A stretch of 64,000 nt of DNA from Sphingomonas sp. GTDB taxonomy: Bacteria; Pseudomonadota; Alphaproteobacteria; Sphingomonadales; Sphingomonadaceae. Shown here piece by piece: positions 45,020-52,537 of the stretch. The position numbers were made by a program, and so were the translations under genes. A model generated the notes under the pieces. That model worked only from the letters and a program-made list of their open reading frames with translations. It was not told the origin of the DNA and did no database searches. Each line of letters begins with the position of its first letter. The first letter of the stretch is position 1. The stretch spans positions 124,001 to 188,000 of the forward strand of contig NZ_JAIXHL010000004.1 in the NCBI RefSeq assembly GCF_030145815.1, in the 5' to 3' direction.

Positions 45020-45901
45020 ATGTTGGATTTGGTTTCGGAACACTCACCGGTGACCGGAACCCGCCCCTTCAATCGGCGTCAGGCCAAGGAGAACGCCGCC
45101 TTCCTCGCCGCGCTGCGTCGCACCGGCAATGCGCGGGAGGCAGCGCGCAGCCTCGGCTTCCACCGCTCGACCATGACCAAGCGCCGCGCCCGCGACGCCG
45201 CCTTCGCCGCCGAATGGGACGCCGCGCTCGTCATCGCGCATGCCCGCCTCAACGAAAGCGACCCAGCGACCGACCAGCCCGACACGACCGAGCCCCGCGC
45301 GATCCGCACCGCATCGGGCCGCATGCAGCTGCGCGCCCTCCCCGCCCGCGCACTCGACCGCGCCGCCGAACAGGCGTTCCTCTCCGCGCTCAGCGCCACC
45401 GCCAACGTCCGCCTCTCCGCCGCAGCCGCCGGCTTCAGCCACTCGGCGTTTTACGCAAGGCGCCGCCAAAGCCCCGCCTTCGCCCGCGAAATGCAGCTCG
45501 CGCTCGAAACCGGCTATGAGCGCGTCGAAATGGCGCTGATGGAGGCCGCGCTCGCCTCCAGCTATCGCGACGACGCCTGGCGCCACAACGATCCCCCGGC
45601 GATCCCGTCGATGACGGTGGACGAGGCAATGATGCTGCTCCGCCTCCACCACCAGAGCGTGCGCCTCCAGGAAGAACCCCCACACATCAAACGCCGCCGC
45701 GGCGAAAGCCGCGAAGCCCACAGCTTCCGCCTGTCCGCCATGTACGAAGCCCGCCTGCAACGCGACCGCGACGCCTTCGACGTCGCCGAAGCCGCCCGCC
45801 GCTCAGCGACAGCGGCGACCAGCGAAAGCCCGCACGAGGAGCCGTTCCCGACGCTACCGGCGCTCGATCAGGTCACGGGGTGGCGGAAGGGGAAGGGGTG
45901 A
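45020..45901 (+). CDS. Protein with two terminase-small-subunit-like HTH repeats, unknown
   Basis: A 293-aa protein. Two similar helix-turn-helix units are visible: FLAALRRTGNAREAARSLGF...RSTMTKRR near residues 30-60, and FLSALSATANVRLSAAAAGF...SAFYARRR near 115-150. Such repeated units occur in phage terminase small subunits and related DNA-binding proteins, but no phage genes are around it. The ATG at 45020 was chosen because the upstream frame (from 44816) simply translates the repeat element. The C-terminal third is charged and probably flexible. Function unknown; a DNA-binding role is likely. Confidence 0.65.
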   Translation: MLDLVSEHSPVTGTRPFNRRQAKENAAFLAALRRTGNAREAARSLGFHRSTMTKRRARDAAFAAEWDAALVIAHARLNESDPATDQPDTTEPRAIRTASGRMQLRALPARALDRAAEQAFLSALSATANVRLSAAAAGFSHSAFYARRRQSPAFAREMQLALETGYERVEMALMEAALASSYRDDAWRHNDPPAIPSMTVDEAMMLLRLHHQSVRLQEEPPHIKRRRGESREAHSFRLSAMYEARLQRDRDAFDVAEAARRSATAATSESPHEEPFPTLPALDQVTGWRKGKG

Positions 45902-45912
45902 TGGCCCCCGAC

Positions 45913-46380
45913 CTAGTTACCGCGACGGCTTTGCCGGTTTGCTTTCTTTGCTTTTTTGGCCATGCCTTGAAAGTCGATTTGGACTTTTTTGAGGGGAACA
46001 TCCGAAATGGAAAAGGGCGTCGTGTAGCATTCCCGTGGCTTCATCGCCGCCAGTTGGGCTTCGATCCGTTGCCACCAGATCATAAGATGGCCAGCTTGCA
46101 TTGCGCGCGGTGAATTGGCCCATGCCGCAGGCAAATGAATTACCCGAACGCCTGTGCGCTCGACCGCCTGCACCTGAGGAGGTTGTTTCAAAAAGTCAGT
46201 ATCTGCGGTTAAAATTGCCTCACCGCCATCGTTAGCAAAAGCAGTGATCCAATGGACATCACTACTTCCTTGAAATCCCTCTTTCAGGACTGATGTCAGC
46301 TCGAATCCGTCGGTGAGCGCGATCTTAATGATCGCTTGAACAATCGTCGGCGCGATATGCTCGTCAGCCCGGATCCTCAA
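45913..46380 (-). CDS. PIN-like toxin (VapC45-type)
   Basis: A 155-aa protein with a PIN-like nuclease fold. It begins MRIRADEHIAPTIVQAI, the pattern of the DUF5615/VapC45-type PIN-like proteins where the first catalytic acids are in the ADEHI segment, and has ILTADTDFLKQP near 55-66 carrying further acidic residues. The basic tail ends KKAKKANRQSRRGN. Expected to be an RNase neutralised by the product of the gene directly upstream, whose stop overlaps its start by four bases. The local base composition is clearly less GC-rich than in the flanking genes, which suggests acquisition. Confidence 0.78.
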   Translation of the reverse strand: MRIRADEHIAPTIVQAIIKIALTDGFELTSVLKEGFQGSSDVHWITAFANDGGEAILTADTDFLKQPPQVQAVERTGVRVIHLPAAWANSPRAMQAGHLMIWWQRIEAQLAAMKPRECYTTPFSISDVPLKKVQIDFQGMAKKAKKANRQSRRGN

Positions 46381-47036
46381 TTTGCAGTCTGTATCTCGAA
46401 CTCGACAGCCGCTCGGACGGCGTCTTCATCAATTTCAAAAGCATCTGCAACACGGGCGATACTGCCCTCAGCCTTCCACATCCGGTAGATAGCCGAGGTC
46501 GGAATCCTTTCTTCAGCCAACGCCGGCTTCCCAAAGGCTACAGCTGGATCAACCCCCACCATTGGAAATTCAGCAGGCATTGGAAACCAGCGGCGAGCGA
46601 GTTCGGAAGAAGGATCGAACTCAACCCCTTTCGCAATTGTAGCTTCGATGACGTCCCACATCTCATGTTGGCCCGAAGCTAAGTCCCATGTGACCCGGTC
46701 ACCCTTCTGCTCTGCCACTTGTGCGAACACGCTGCGCCTGTCGGTCAAGTATTTAGCTCGTGATAGAGCAAACGGATGAGGCTGATCCCACTCCCGGCGC
46801 GCCCGGTCAGCGGCCGCTCGAAGCGTCTGCATCGAGACCCCTTGGCTACGAAAGGCCTCAATGAATCTCATTTCCATTAGGTCGAGAAAACTAATCGTGC
46901 GCGTATCTTTGAAATCGCGGTCAACAATCGGACCAGCCGTGCTGCTGGGCCAACCGTTCAACCACCCTCGCAATTTTGGAGAGGCGACCTTCAGCAGACG
47001 CGAAGCGTCAGCGGGGCTGTAAAAGCCCGCGAGCAA
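46377..47036 (-). CDS. VapB45-like antitoxin with DUF433 domain
   Basis: A 219-aa antitoxin of the DUF433 type. The N-terminal part resembles a MerR-like helix-turn-helix (YSPADASRLLKVASPKLRGWL) followed by FLDLMEMRFIEAFRSQGVS. The C-terminal DUF433 part has FGKPALAEERIPTSAIYRMWKAEG. It should bind DNA and block the PIN-like toxin encoded next. Start uncertain: a TTG at 47036 begins LLAGFYSPA, with no ribosome site, while a CTG ten codons upstream (47066) has GAGGGAG eight bases before it. Same lower-GC island as the toxin. Confidence 0.78.
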   Translation of the reverse strand: MLAGFYSPADASRLLKVASPKLRGWLNGWPSSTAGPIVDRDFKDTRTISFLDLMEMRFIEAFRSQGVSMQTLRAAADRARREWDQPHPFALSRAKYLTDRRSVFAQVAEQKGDRVTWDLASGQHEMWDVIEATIAKGVEFDPSSELARRWFPMPAEFPMVGVDPAVAFGKPALAEERIPTSAIYRMWKAEGSIARVADAFEIDEDAVRAAVEFEIQTAN

Positions 47037-47162
47037 TGGATCGGCTGAGATCGAAATGTGCTTCAGCGGAGCGCTCCCTCAAACATGGAAAATCGGATAT
47101 CCTAGGCGTAACGTCAAGCTGTCGTTGTTGCCCGCGCGTTCAACTTATGGCTCCCCTCCAAC

Positions 47163-47192
47163 AAAAAAGCCGGGGCGTCGCCACCCCGGCTT
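47163..47192 (-). terminator. Rho-independent terminator of secE-nusG
   Basis: Stem AGCCGGGG / CCCCGGCT with an eight-base loop, followed on the minus strand by a run of six T residues. It lies 25 bases after the nusG stop codon. Confidence 0.92.
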
Positions 47193-47216
47193 CTTCATAA
47201 CCCAAAGCCGAAAGCC

Positions 47217-47756
47217 TTACTTCGACCGCTCCACCTGGTCGAAGTCCAGCTCGACCGGCGTTGCGCGGCCAAAGATCGATACGCTGACCTTGACCTTCGA
47301 CTTGTCGAAATCGAGTTCCTCGACCACGCCGTTGAAGCTCGCGAACGGGCCTTCCAGCACCTTGACCGCGTCGCCGATCTCGTAATCGACCTTGACCTGC
47401 TGCTTGGGCGCGGCGGCGGCTTCTTCCTTGGTATTCAGGATGCGCGCGGCCTCGCTCTCGCTGATCGGCTGCGGCTTGCCCGACGAACCCAGGAACCCCG
47501 TCACCTTGGGCGTATTCTTGACCAGATGATAGACGTCGTCGTTCATGCTCAGCTTGGCGAGGACATAGCCGGGGAAGAATTTCCGCTCCGACTGGATCTT
47601 CTTGCCGCGCCGCACTTCGGTGACGGTCTCGACCGGCACTTCGACCGATTCGACCAGCGCGTCGAGGCCCAGCCGCGTCGCATCGGCCAGGATCTGGTCC
47701 CGAACCTTGTTCTCGAAGCCCGAATAGGCGTGAATGATGTACCAGCGCGCCGCCAT
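47217..47756 (-). CDS. nusG: Transcription termination/antitermination factor NusG
   Basis: Universal elongation factor that binds RNA polymerase and couples it to Rho or the ribosome. At 179 aa it has the N-terminal NGN domain (RWYIIHAYSGFENKVRDQI; FPGYVLAKLSMNDDVYHLVKNTPKVTGFLG) and the C-terminal KOW domain (GDAVKVLEGPFASFNGVVEELD). Standard length. It follows secE by 25 bases. Unlike the usual order, rplK is not downstream; a terminator is, and rplKA lies 3.5 kb away in the opposite orientation. Confidence 0.97.
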   Translation of the reverse strand: MAARWYIIHAYSGFENKVRDQILADATRLGLDALVESVEVPVETVTEVRRGKKIQSERKFFPGYVLAKLSMNDDVYHLVKNTPKVTGFLGSSGKPQPISESEAARILNTKEEAAAAPKQQVKVDYEIGDAVKVLEGPFASFNGVVEELDFDKSKVKVSVSIFGRATPVELDFDQVERSK

Positions 47757-47781
47757 GGAATGTTTCCCGTTATCTGGCCGC

Positions 47782-47979
47782 TCAGCCCGCGAGGCTGAGG
47801 AGGAAGTTCACGATCGCGCCGAACAGACGGTCGACGCCGAAGAAGAAGAGGCCGAGCAGGGTCGCCATGATCAGCACCATGACGCCGGTCATGATGGTTT
47901 CCTTGCGGGTCGGCCACACGACCTTCTTGGTCTCGGCCTGCACCTGGCGCATGAATTCCAGCGGATTGGTCTTCGCCAC
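47782..47979 (-). CDS. secE: Preprotein translocase subunit SecE
   Basis: A 65-aa single-membrane-helix form of SecE, which clamps SecY in the translocon. It has the cytoplasmic amphipathic helix FMRQVQAETKKVVWPTRKET with the conserved VVWPTRKE, then the membrane segment GVMVLIMATLLGLFFFGVDRLFG. The start is a GTG at 47979. Co-transcribed with nusG, 25 bases downstream. Its upstream side is repeat-filled and has lost the tRNA-Trp neighbour, which now lies at 50881, beyond four other genes. Confidence 0.95.
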   Translation of the reverse strand: MAKTNPLEFMRQVQAETKKVVWPTRKETIMTGVMVLIMATLLGLFFFGVDRLFGAIVNFLLSLAG

Positions 47980-48369
47980 TTGTTGCCTCGCGAATAAAAT
48001 GCCCGGCTCCGGGACAGGTTTCTCCGCCCGGCTCCTTCAGCAAGGAACCCGGCGAACCCCATCACGATGTCGGATTGGGGACGCTATCTAGCGACTTGGG
48101 CACAGGGGGGCAAGGGGCTTGGGGAGCAGAGAAATTCCTCCCCTGCACCGCAGGGGAGGAACTAGATGCGTAGCCCTGACAATCCTCCCCGGAACGGGGA
48201 GGGGGACCATACGCAGCATGGTGGAGGGGGCGCGAGGCAATGGAATCCGGTGCCTCGGGCCCCCTCCGTCAGCGCTGCTCCTTCGGAGCAGTTTATCCTG
48301 AGCGCCGCCATAGGCGGCGTCGAAGGGCGCTGCCACCTCCCCGTTCCGGGGAGGATTGCCCTGCCCCCC
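47980..48369. repeat. Compound palindromic repeat region
   Basis: This 390-base gap before secE contains a perfect 12-bp hairpin with a 3-base loop (48135-48161) and, at 48182-48356, a larger element of the CCTCCCCGGAACGGGGAGG family. The larger element is in minus orientation and matches the one at 58057-58183 in its outer stems and GGGGGCCC core. Unlike that copy it has an extra 52-base block with a GCCGCC-TATG-GGCGGC hairpin flanked by CCCTTCGAC and GCTCAGGAT half-sites. No gene fits here. Confidence 0.75.
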
Positions 48370-49266
48370 TCACCGCAACTCCACCACCGCAACCACCGGC
48401 AGCGCCACCCGCGCGCCCTGCTCATCCCAATGGCGATGGTTGAACACCGCCCCCTCGGCCCGCACCTGCGCGACCTTGGCCGGGTCGATCTCCCCGAACA
48501 CCCATCCCGGCGCATCCATCGCGCCCATCGCCACCACGCCATCGGCGGGAAAGCCGAGATCGGGCGGGCCATAAATCCCCGCCGCGCCATGGCTGATGCC
48601 GAGCGAGGGGGTCCATTCGGCCTCCCCCACGACGGGCGCCTGCACGACGTAACACTGGTTCTCCAGCGCCCGTGCCTGCGCGCCCACGCGCACGCGGTGG
48701 TATCCGTGCAGGCTATCGGTCGCCGACGGGGCGAGGATCAGGGTCGCCCCTGCCTCCACCTGCGCGCGGACCAGCAGGGGGAATTCGACATCATAGCAAA
48801 TCGCGATGCCGATCCGCCCCAGATCAGTGTCGAACACATGGAGCGGCGCGCCGCCGCCGATATTCCATTCCTCGCGCTCGAACCGCGTCATCACGATCTT
48901 GCGCTGCGTGCCCATCTTCCCGCTCGGCGCGAACAGCCGCGCATGGTTGCGGAACACGCCGTCATCCTCGCGCACCGGCAGGCTCCCGGCGCAGATGTAC
49001 ATGCCGTGCCGCATCGCCAGCTCGGCATGCAGCGCATCGACCCGCTCCACAAGCGACCCCAGCGCCGCGATCGATCCATGCAGGTCCTCGACGCTTACGG
49101 GGTCGAGCGCGGTCAGCTCCATCCCGGCATATTCGGGAAACACCGCGAATCTGGCACCGCCGTCCGCCGCCTCCGCGACCCAGCGCGCGATCTTGGCCGC
49201 ATAGGCATCCCAATCGGCAAGCTGCTCGACCGGATAGGCCGCGGCGGCAAGGATGAAGGCGGTCAC
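48370..49266 (-). CDS. Carbon-nitrogen hydrolase (nitrilase superfamily)
   Basis: A 298-aa amidase/nitrilase-fold enzyme. The Glu-Lys-Cys triad is at Glu45 (FPEYAGME), Lys123 (TQRKIVMTRFE) and Cys157 (IAICYDVEFPLL). Such enzymes hydrolyse amides or nitriles; the real substrate cannot be read from sequence. The start is a GTG at 49266, overlapping the stop of the GNAT gene as GTGA. A longer frame to 49530 exists but starts inside GNAT. The upstream GNAT acetyltransferase and this hydrolase form a common pair in proteobacteria. Confidence 0.88.
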   Translation of the reverse strand: MTAFILAAAAYPVEQLADWDAYAAKIARWVAEAADGGARFAVFPEYAGMELTALDPVSVEDLHGSIAALGSLVERVDALHAELAMRHGMYICAGSLPVREDDGVFRNHARLFAPSGKMGTQRKIVMTRFEREEWNIGGGAPLHVFDTDLGRIGIAICYDVEFPLLVRAQVEAGATLILAPSATDSLHGYHRVRVGAQARALENQCYVVQAPVVGEAEWTPSLGISHGAAGIYGPPDLGFPADGVVAMGAMDAPGWVFGEIDPAKVAQVRAEGAVFNHRHWDEQGARVALPVVAVVELR

Positions 49267-49850
49267 AGCGCGCGGCTCCAGAATTGCAAGCGGTGCGGCG
49301 TCTCGCCCGCCTCGCCCAGGTCTGCCCAGTGCATCGTGCAGACCAGCCCCGGCACTTCGCGATAGCCGCGCGCGGTCCAGAACGCCGCATGGCTGCGCGC
49401 GCCCTCGGGTCGCATCGGATGATCGTCGGGCCGGATCACCGAGCAGAAGGTGGCAGTGCGCGCGCCCGCTCGCCGCGCCCCCGCCTCGCGCTGGTCGAAA
49501 AACGCATGGCCAATCCCCTGCCCGCGCCACTGCGGCAACAGCACCGATTCGCCGAAGTAAAAGGTCGTGGGCACATCGAACCCGTGCGCCGCGACCGGCT
49601 CCAGCACCGCAGCCCCCTGCGCGCTCAGCGGCGACGCGGTCGCCATGCCGATAATGTCATCGCCATCGAACGCCGCGACCAGCACCGCATGCGGCGCGGC
49701 GGCAAAGCTGGCGAGATAGCCGCTCTCATACCCGGCATCGCCGTCATAGAGGTATGGCCACTCGCGAAACACCGCGATCCGCAACCGCGCCAGATCGGCG
49801 ATGCGCTCCTGCACCTCGCCGGGATCGAGCGTGCGGACGCTGACGCTCAT
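49263..49850 (-). CDS. GNAT-family N-acetyltransferase
   Basis: A 195-aa acetyltransferase of the GNAT fold. The acetyl-CoA-binding motif A is visible as GESVLLPQWRGQGIGHAFF near residues 110-128 (the Q/R-x-x-G-x-G/A pattern), followed by an aromatic-rich motif B region. The ATG at 49850 overlaps the stop of the SnoaL-like gene (ATGA), and its own stop overlaps the nitrilase start. Acceptor substrate unknown; it may acylate a small amine or act on the same compound as the neighbouring hydrolase. Confidence 0.85.
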   Translation of the reverse strand: MSVSVRTLDPGEVQERIADLARLRIAVFREWPYLYDGDAGYESGYLASFAAAPHAVLVAAFDGDDIIGMATASPLSAQGAAVLEPVAAHGFDVPTTFYFGESVLLPQWRGQGIGHAFFDQREAGARRAGARTATFCSVIRPDDHPMRPEGARSHAAFWTARGYREVPGLVCTMHWADLGEAGETPHRLQFWSRAL

Positions 49851-50260
49851 CCCCCGACCTGTGCGATCCAGTCGGCAAGGTTGTAGTGCACGGAGACGCG
49901 GGCGATCAGGCCATCGCGAATCTCGAAAAACGCGCCCGCCGGCAGGACATAGGTCTGGCCGGTCGCGGGCGGCAGCCCCTCGTCGGTCGTCAGATACGCC
50001 CCGTGCACGACGAACTCCGCCGCCGCCCGCGCGCCGTCCGGCGACGTCATCACCACGATATCGGTCAGCCGCTCGCGGTAACACCGGTCCATATGCGCCA
50101 GGAAGTCGCGGAACGCCGCCTTGCCGCGCTGCCGCCCGCCCTGGTTGATGTCGTGCGCGACATCCTCGCTCAGGCAGGCAAGCATCGCGTCATTGTCGCC
50201 GGCGTTGAACGCGGCGTAATAGCGCGCGATCAGCGCGGCGGTGGCGTCGCGTGCGCTCAA
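49847..50260 (-). CDS. SnoaL-like / ketosteroid-isomerase-related protein
   Basis: A 137-aa protein of the NTF2/SnoaL cone fold. It has the starting helix LIARYYAAFNAGDNDAMLACL and the usual strands (VAHDINQGG, DIVVMTSPDG, AAEFVVHGAY, GAFFEIRDGLIARVSVHYNLADWI). Such proteins include isomerases, hydrolases and non-enzymatic members, so the activity is undefined. The start is a TTG at 50260 that overlaps the stop of the YqaA gene (TTGA), a junction type used repeatedly on this strand. Stop overlaps the GNAT start. Confidence 0.8.
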   Translation of the reverse strand: MSARDATAALIARYYAAFNAGDNDAMLACLSEDVAHDINQGGRQRGKAAFRDFLAHMDRCYRERLTDIVVMTSPDGARAAAEFVVHGAYLTTDEGLPPATGQTYVLPAGAFFEIRDGLIARVSVHYNLADWIAQVGG

Positions 50261-50835
50261 ATCAGCGTGATCACGCCAAAGCCGCCGATCAGCAGCACCA
50301 TCGCCAGCCAGCCGAGCAAGGTCAGCCGCTCCTCGATAAACGCCTGCACCGGCTCGCCCCAGCGATGGACGAGGAAGGCGAGCAGGTAAAAGCGAAAGCC
50401 GCGCCCGATGACCGCCAGGATCACGAACAGCGGGAAATTGTAATGGAAAAAGCCATTGGCGATCGTGATCAGCTTGAACGGCAGCGGCGTGATCCCCGCC
50501 GTCAACGTCACCACCGCGCCCCATTCGTCATACAGCGCCCGGACGCTCTCGACCTTGCTGCCCAGATGATACAGGTCGATGATCCACTGCCCGATCGTGT
50601 CGAACAGGAAATAGCCGATCGCATAGCCCGCAATCCCGCCCAGCACCGACGCGACGGTGCAGATCGTCGCGATCCAATAGGCGCGCTGACGCTGCGCCAG
50701 CATCATCGGGATCAGCATCACATCGGGCGGAATCGGAAAGAAGCTCGATTCGGCAAACGACACCGCGGCGAGATAGCGGTCGGAGTGACGGTGCGCTGCG
50801 AGCTTCAGCGTCCAGTCGTAGAGCGCGCGGAACAT
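50257..50835 (-). CDS. YqaA-family membrane protein (DedA/VTT-like)
   Basis: A 192-aa inner-membrane protein of the YqaA/DedA (VTT-domain) superfamily. The N-terminal part has AAVSFAESSFFPIPPDVMLIPMMLAQR, a motif shared by the family, then helices with GGIAGYAIGYFLF and a re-entrant region ITPLPFKLITIANGFF. Relatives move or scramble lipids across the membrane, but no substrate is known for this subgroup. It starts 45 bases after tRNA-Trp on the same strand, and its stop overlaps the SnoaL-like start. Confidence 0.87.
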   Translation of the reverse strand: MFRALYDWTLKLAAHRHSDRYLAAVSFAESSFFPIPPDVMLIPMMLAQRQRAYWIATICTVASVLGGIAGYAIGYFLFDTIGQWIIDLYHLGSKVESVRALYDEWGAVVTLTAGITPLPFKLITIANGFFHYNFPLFVILAVIGRGFRFYLLAFLVHRWGEPVQAFIEERLTLLGWLAMVLLIGGFGVITLI

Positions 50836-50880
50836 GCGGGGCGAAACCTCTGCAAGGGGTCCGGGTGCGCCCGGAAGAGT

Positions 50881-50957
50881 TGGCAGGGGAGCTCGGATTC
50901 GAACCGAGGGCCTTCGGTTTTGGAGACCGACGCTCTAACCAGCTGAGCTACACCCCT
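50881..50957 (-). tRNA. tRNA-Trp (CCA)
   Basis: A complete cloverleaf on the minus strand, 77 bases including an encoded 3' CCA. It reads AGGGGTGTAGCTCAGCTGG at the 5' end, has the anticodon loop CTCCAAA (anticodon CCA, tryptophan), and the T-loop GGTTCGAATCC. In many bacteria this tRNA sits directly ahead of secE; here it is 2.9 kb upstream on the same strand. Confidence 0.96.
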
Positions 50958-51188
50958 GTGCGGTGCCGCGCTTTAGCGACGCTTTGGAAATCGCACAAGA
51001 GCCGCCTGCGACCAAAAACCGAACAGAACATAGTTAGAACATCGAATTTCCAACATTGCAAGCCAAAAAGCCCGCGCTTGCCTTCAGCCAGCTTCCTCGC
51101 TAAGGGCGCGCGCTTCCACCGGATACCGATGGAATTGCGGGAGCACCGGGCCACACGTCCGGGGCGTCTGGACCGCTAAACTTGAACC

Positions 51189-51211
51189 GGGCGTGGCCGC
51201 AAGCCGCGCCC
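51189..51211 (+). promoter_or_regulatory. Hairpin in the rplK leader (candidate L1 autoregulation site)
   Basis: GGGCG-T-GGC / GCC-G-CGCCC forms a stem closed by a 5-base loop, 18 bases before the rplK ATG. In bacteria L1 represses the rplKA mRNA by binding a leader structure that mimics its rRNA site; whether this hairpin has the L1 bulge pattern is not clear by eye. Confidence 0.4.
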
Positions 51212-51229
51212 AGCGACAGAGTGAGAATA

Positions 51230-51661
51230 ATGGCAAAGAAAATTACGGGCTATATCAAGCTCCAGGTGCCTGCGGGCTCCGCCAACCCCTCGCCGCCGAT
51301 CGGTCCGGCGCTGGGTCAGCGCGGCGTCAACATCATGGAGTTCTGCAAGGCGTTCAACGCGGCGACCGGCGAGCAGGAAAAGGGCACGCCCCTCCCCACC
51401 GTCATCACCGTGTACGCTGACCGCAGCTTCAGCTTCGAAACGAAGCAGCCGCCGGCAACCTACCTCATCAAGAAGGCCGCGAACCTCAAGTCGGGCTCGA
51501 AGGAGCCGGGCAAGATCTCGGCCGGCAAGATCAAGCGCTCGCAGCTCGCTGAAATCGCGACCGCGAAGATGAAGGATCTCAACGCCAACGATCTCGATGC
51601 CGCAACGCGCATCATCGAAGGCTCTGCCCGCGCGATGGGCCTCGAAGTGGTGGAGGGCTGA
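51230..51661 (+). CDS. rplK: 50S ribosomal protein L11
   Basis: Ribosomal stalk-base protein of 143 aa that binds the GTPase-associated region of 23S rRNA. It has the N-terminal [32 protein letters not shown] and the C-terminal rRNA-binding helix with TATYLIKK-like and [10 protein letters not shown] segments. The ATG at 51230 was chosen over the longer frame from 51182 because it has GAGTGAG upstream and the family start MAKKITG. rplA follows after 4 bases. Transcribed away from tRNA-Trp and nusG. Confidence 0.98.
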   Translation: MAKKITGYIKLQVPAGSANPSPPIGPALGQRGVNIMEFCKAFNAATGEQEKGTPLPTVITVYADRSFSFETKQPPATYLIKKAANLKSGSKEPGKISAGKIKRSQLAEIATAKMKDLNANDLDAATRIIEGSARAMGLEVVEG

Positions 51662-51665
51662 ACCC

Positions 51666-52364
51666 ATGGCTAAGCAGACCAAGAAGCAGAAGGCCCTGGC
51701 CGGCACCGTCGACCGCGAAAAGCTGTATGGCGTCGATGAAGCCATCGCGCTGGCGCAGAAGAACGCGACCGCCAAGTTCGACGAGACCATCGAAGTCGCG
51801 CTGAACCTGGGCGTAGATCCGCGTCACGCCGACCAGATGGTCCGTGGCGTCGTCACCCTGCCCGCCGGCACCGGCAAGACCGTGCGCGTCGGCGTGTTCG
51901 CCAAGGGCGCGAAGGCGGACGAAGCCCGTGAAGCGGGTGCGGACGTCGTCGGCGCCGAAGACCTGCTCGAGATCGTTCAGGGCGGCAAGATCGAGTTCGA
52001 TCGCTGCATCGCGACCCCGGACATGATGGGTCTGGTCGGCCGCCTCGGCAAGGTGCTGGGTCCCAAGGGCCTGATGCCGAACCCGAAGCTCGGCACCGTC
52101 ACCATGAACGTCGCCGAAGCGGTCAAGGCAGCCAAGGGCGGCCAGGTCGAATATCGCGTCGAAAAGGCTGGCATCATCCATTCGGGCATCGGCAAGGCGT
52201 CGTTCTCGGCCGCCGACCTGCGCTCGAACTTCGATGCGCTGGTCGACGCCGTGATCAAGGCGAAGCCGTCGGGCGCCAAGGGCAAGTATCTGCGCAAGGT
52301 CGCAGTCTCGTCCTCGATGGGCCCGGGCGTGAAGGTCGACGTCGCCCAGGTGTCGGCGATCTGA
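51666..52364 (+). CDS. rplA: 50S ribosomal protein L1
   Basis: L1-stalk protein of 232 aa that helps release the E-site tRNA and represses its own mRNA in many bacteria. It contains [15 protein letters not shown], the interdomain hinge region [17 protein letters not shown], and the C-terminal [21 protein letters not shown]. Standard length. The ATG lies 4 bases after the rplK stop, so translation is coupled. A terminator follows instead of rplJ, which is 6 kb further on. Confidence 0.98.
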   Translation: MAKQTKKQKALAGTVDREKLYGVDEAIALAQKNATAKFDETIEVALNLGVDPRHADQMVRGVVTLPAGTGKTVRVGVFAKGAKADEAREAGADVVGAEDLLEIVQGGKIEFDRCIATPDMMGLVGRLGKVLGPKGLMPNPKLGTVTMNVAEAVKAAKGGQVEYRVEKAGIIHSGIGKASFSAADLRSNFDALVDAVIKAKPSGAKGKYLRKVAVSSSMGPGVKVDVAQVSAI

Positions 52365-52390
52365 TCTTCGCTACCCAAGCGAACCACGAA

Positions 52391-52419
52391 GAACCCCGGG
52401 GGCAACCCCGGGGTTTTTT
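52391..52419 (+). terminator. Rho-independent terminator of rplKA
   Basis: An ACCCCGGG / CCCGGGGT stem with a short GGCAA-type loop and six T residues after it, about 30 bases after the rplA stop. Confidence 0.92.
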
Positions 52420-52537
52420 GTTGGCAAGCGCGCCCCTCGCCAAACCAACAAAAATGCGCTACGGGCGGCGCAAATCCCCGCGATAAACTCGATTCCGACG
52501 CGCTGCCCGCGGGGCGCGCGGCATATTTGTGAGCTTG

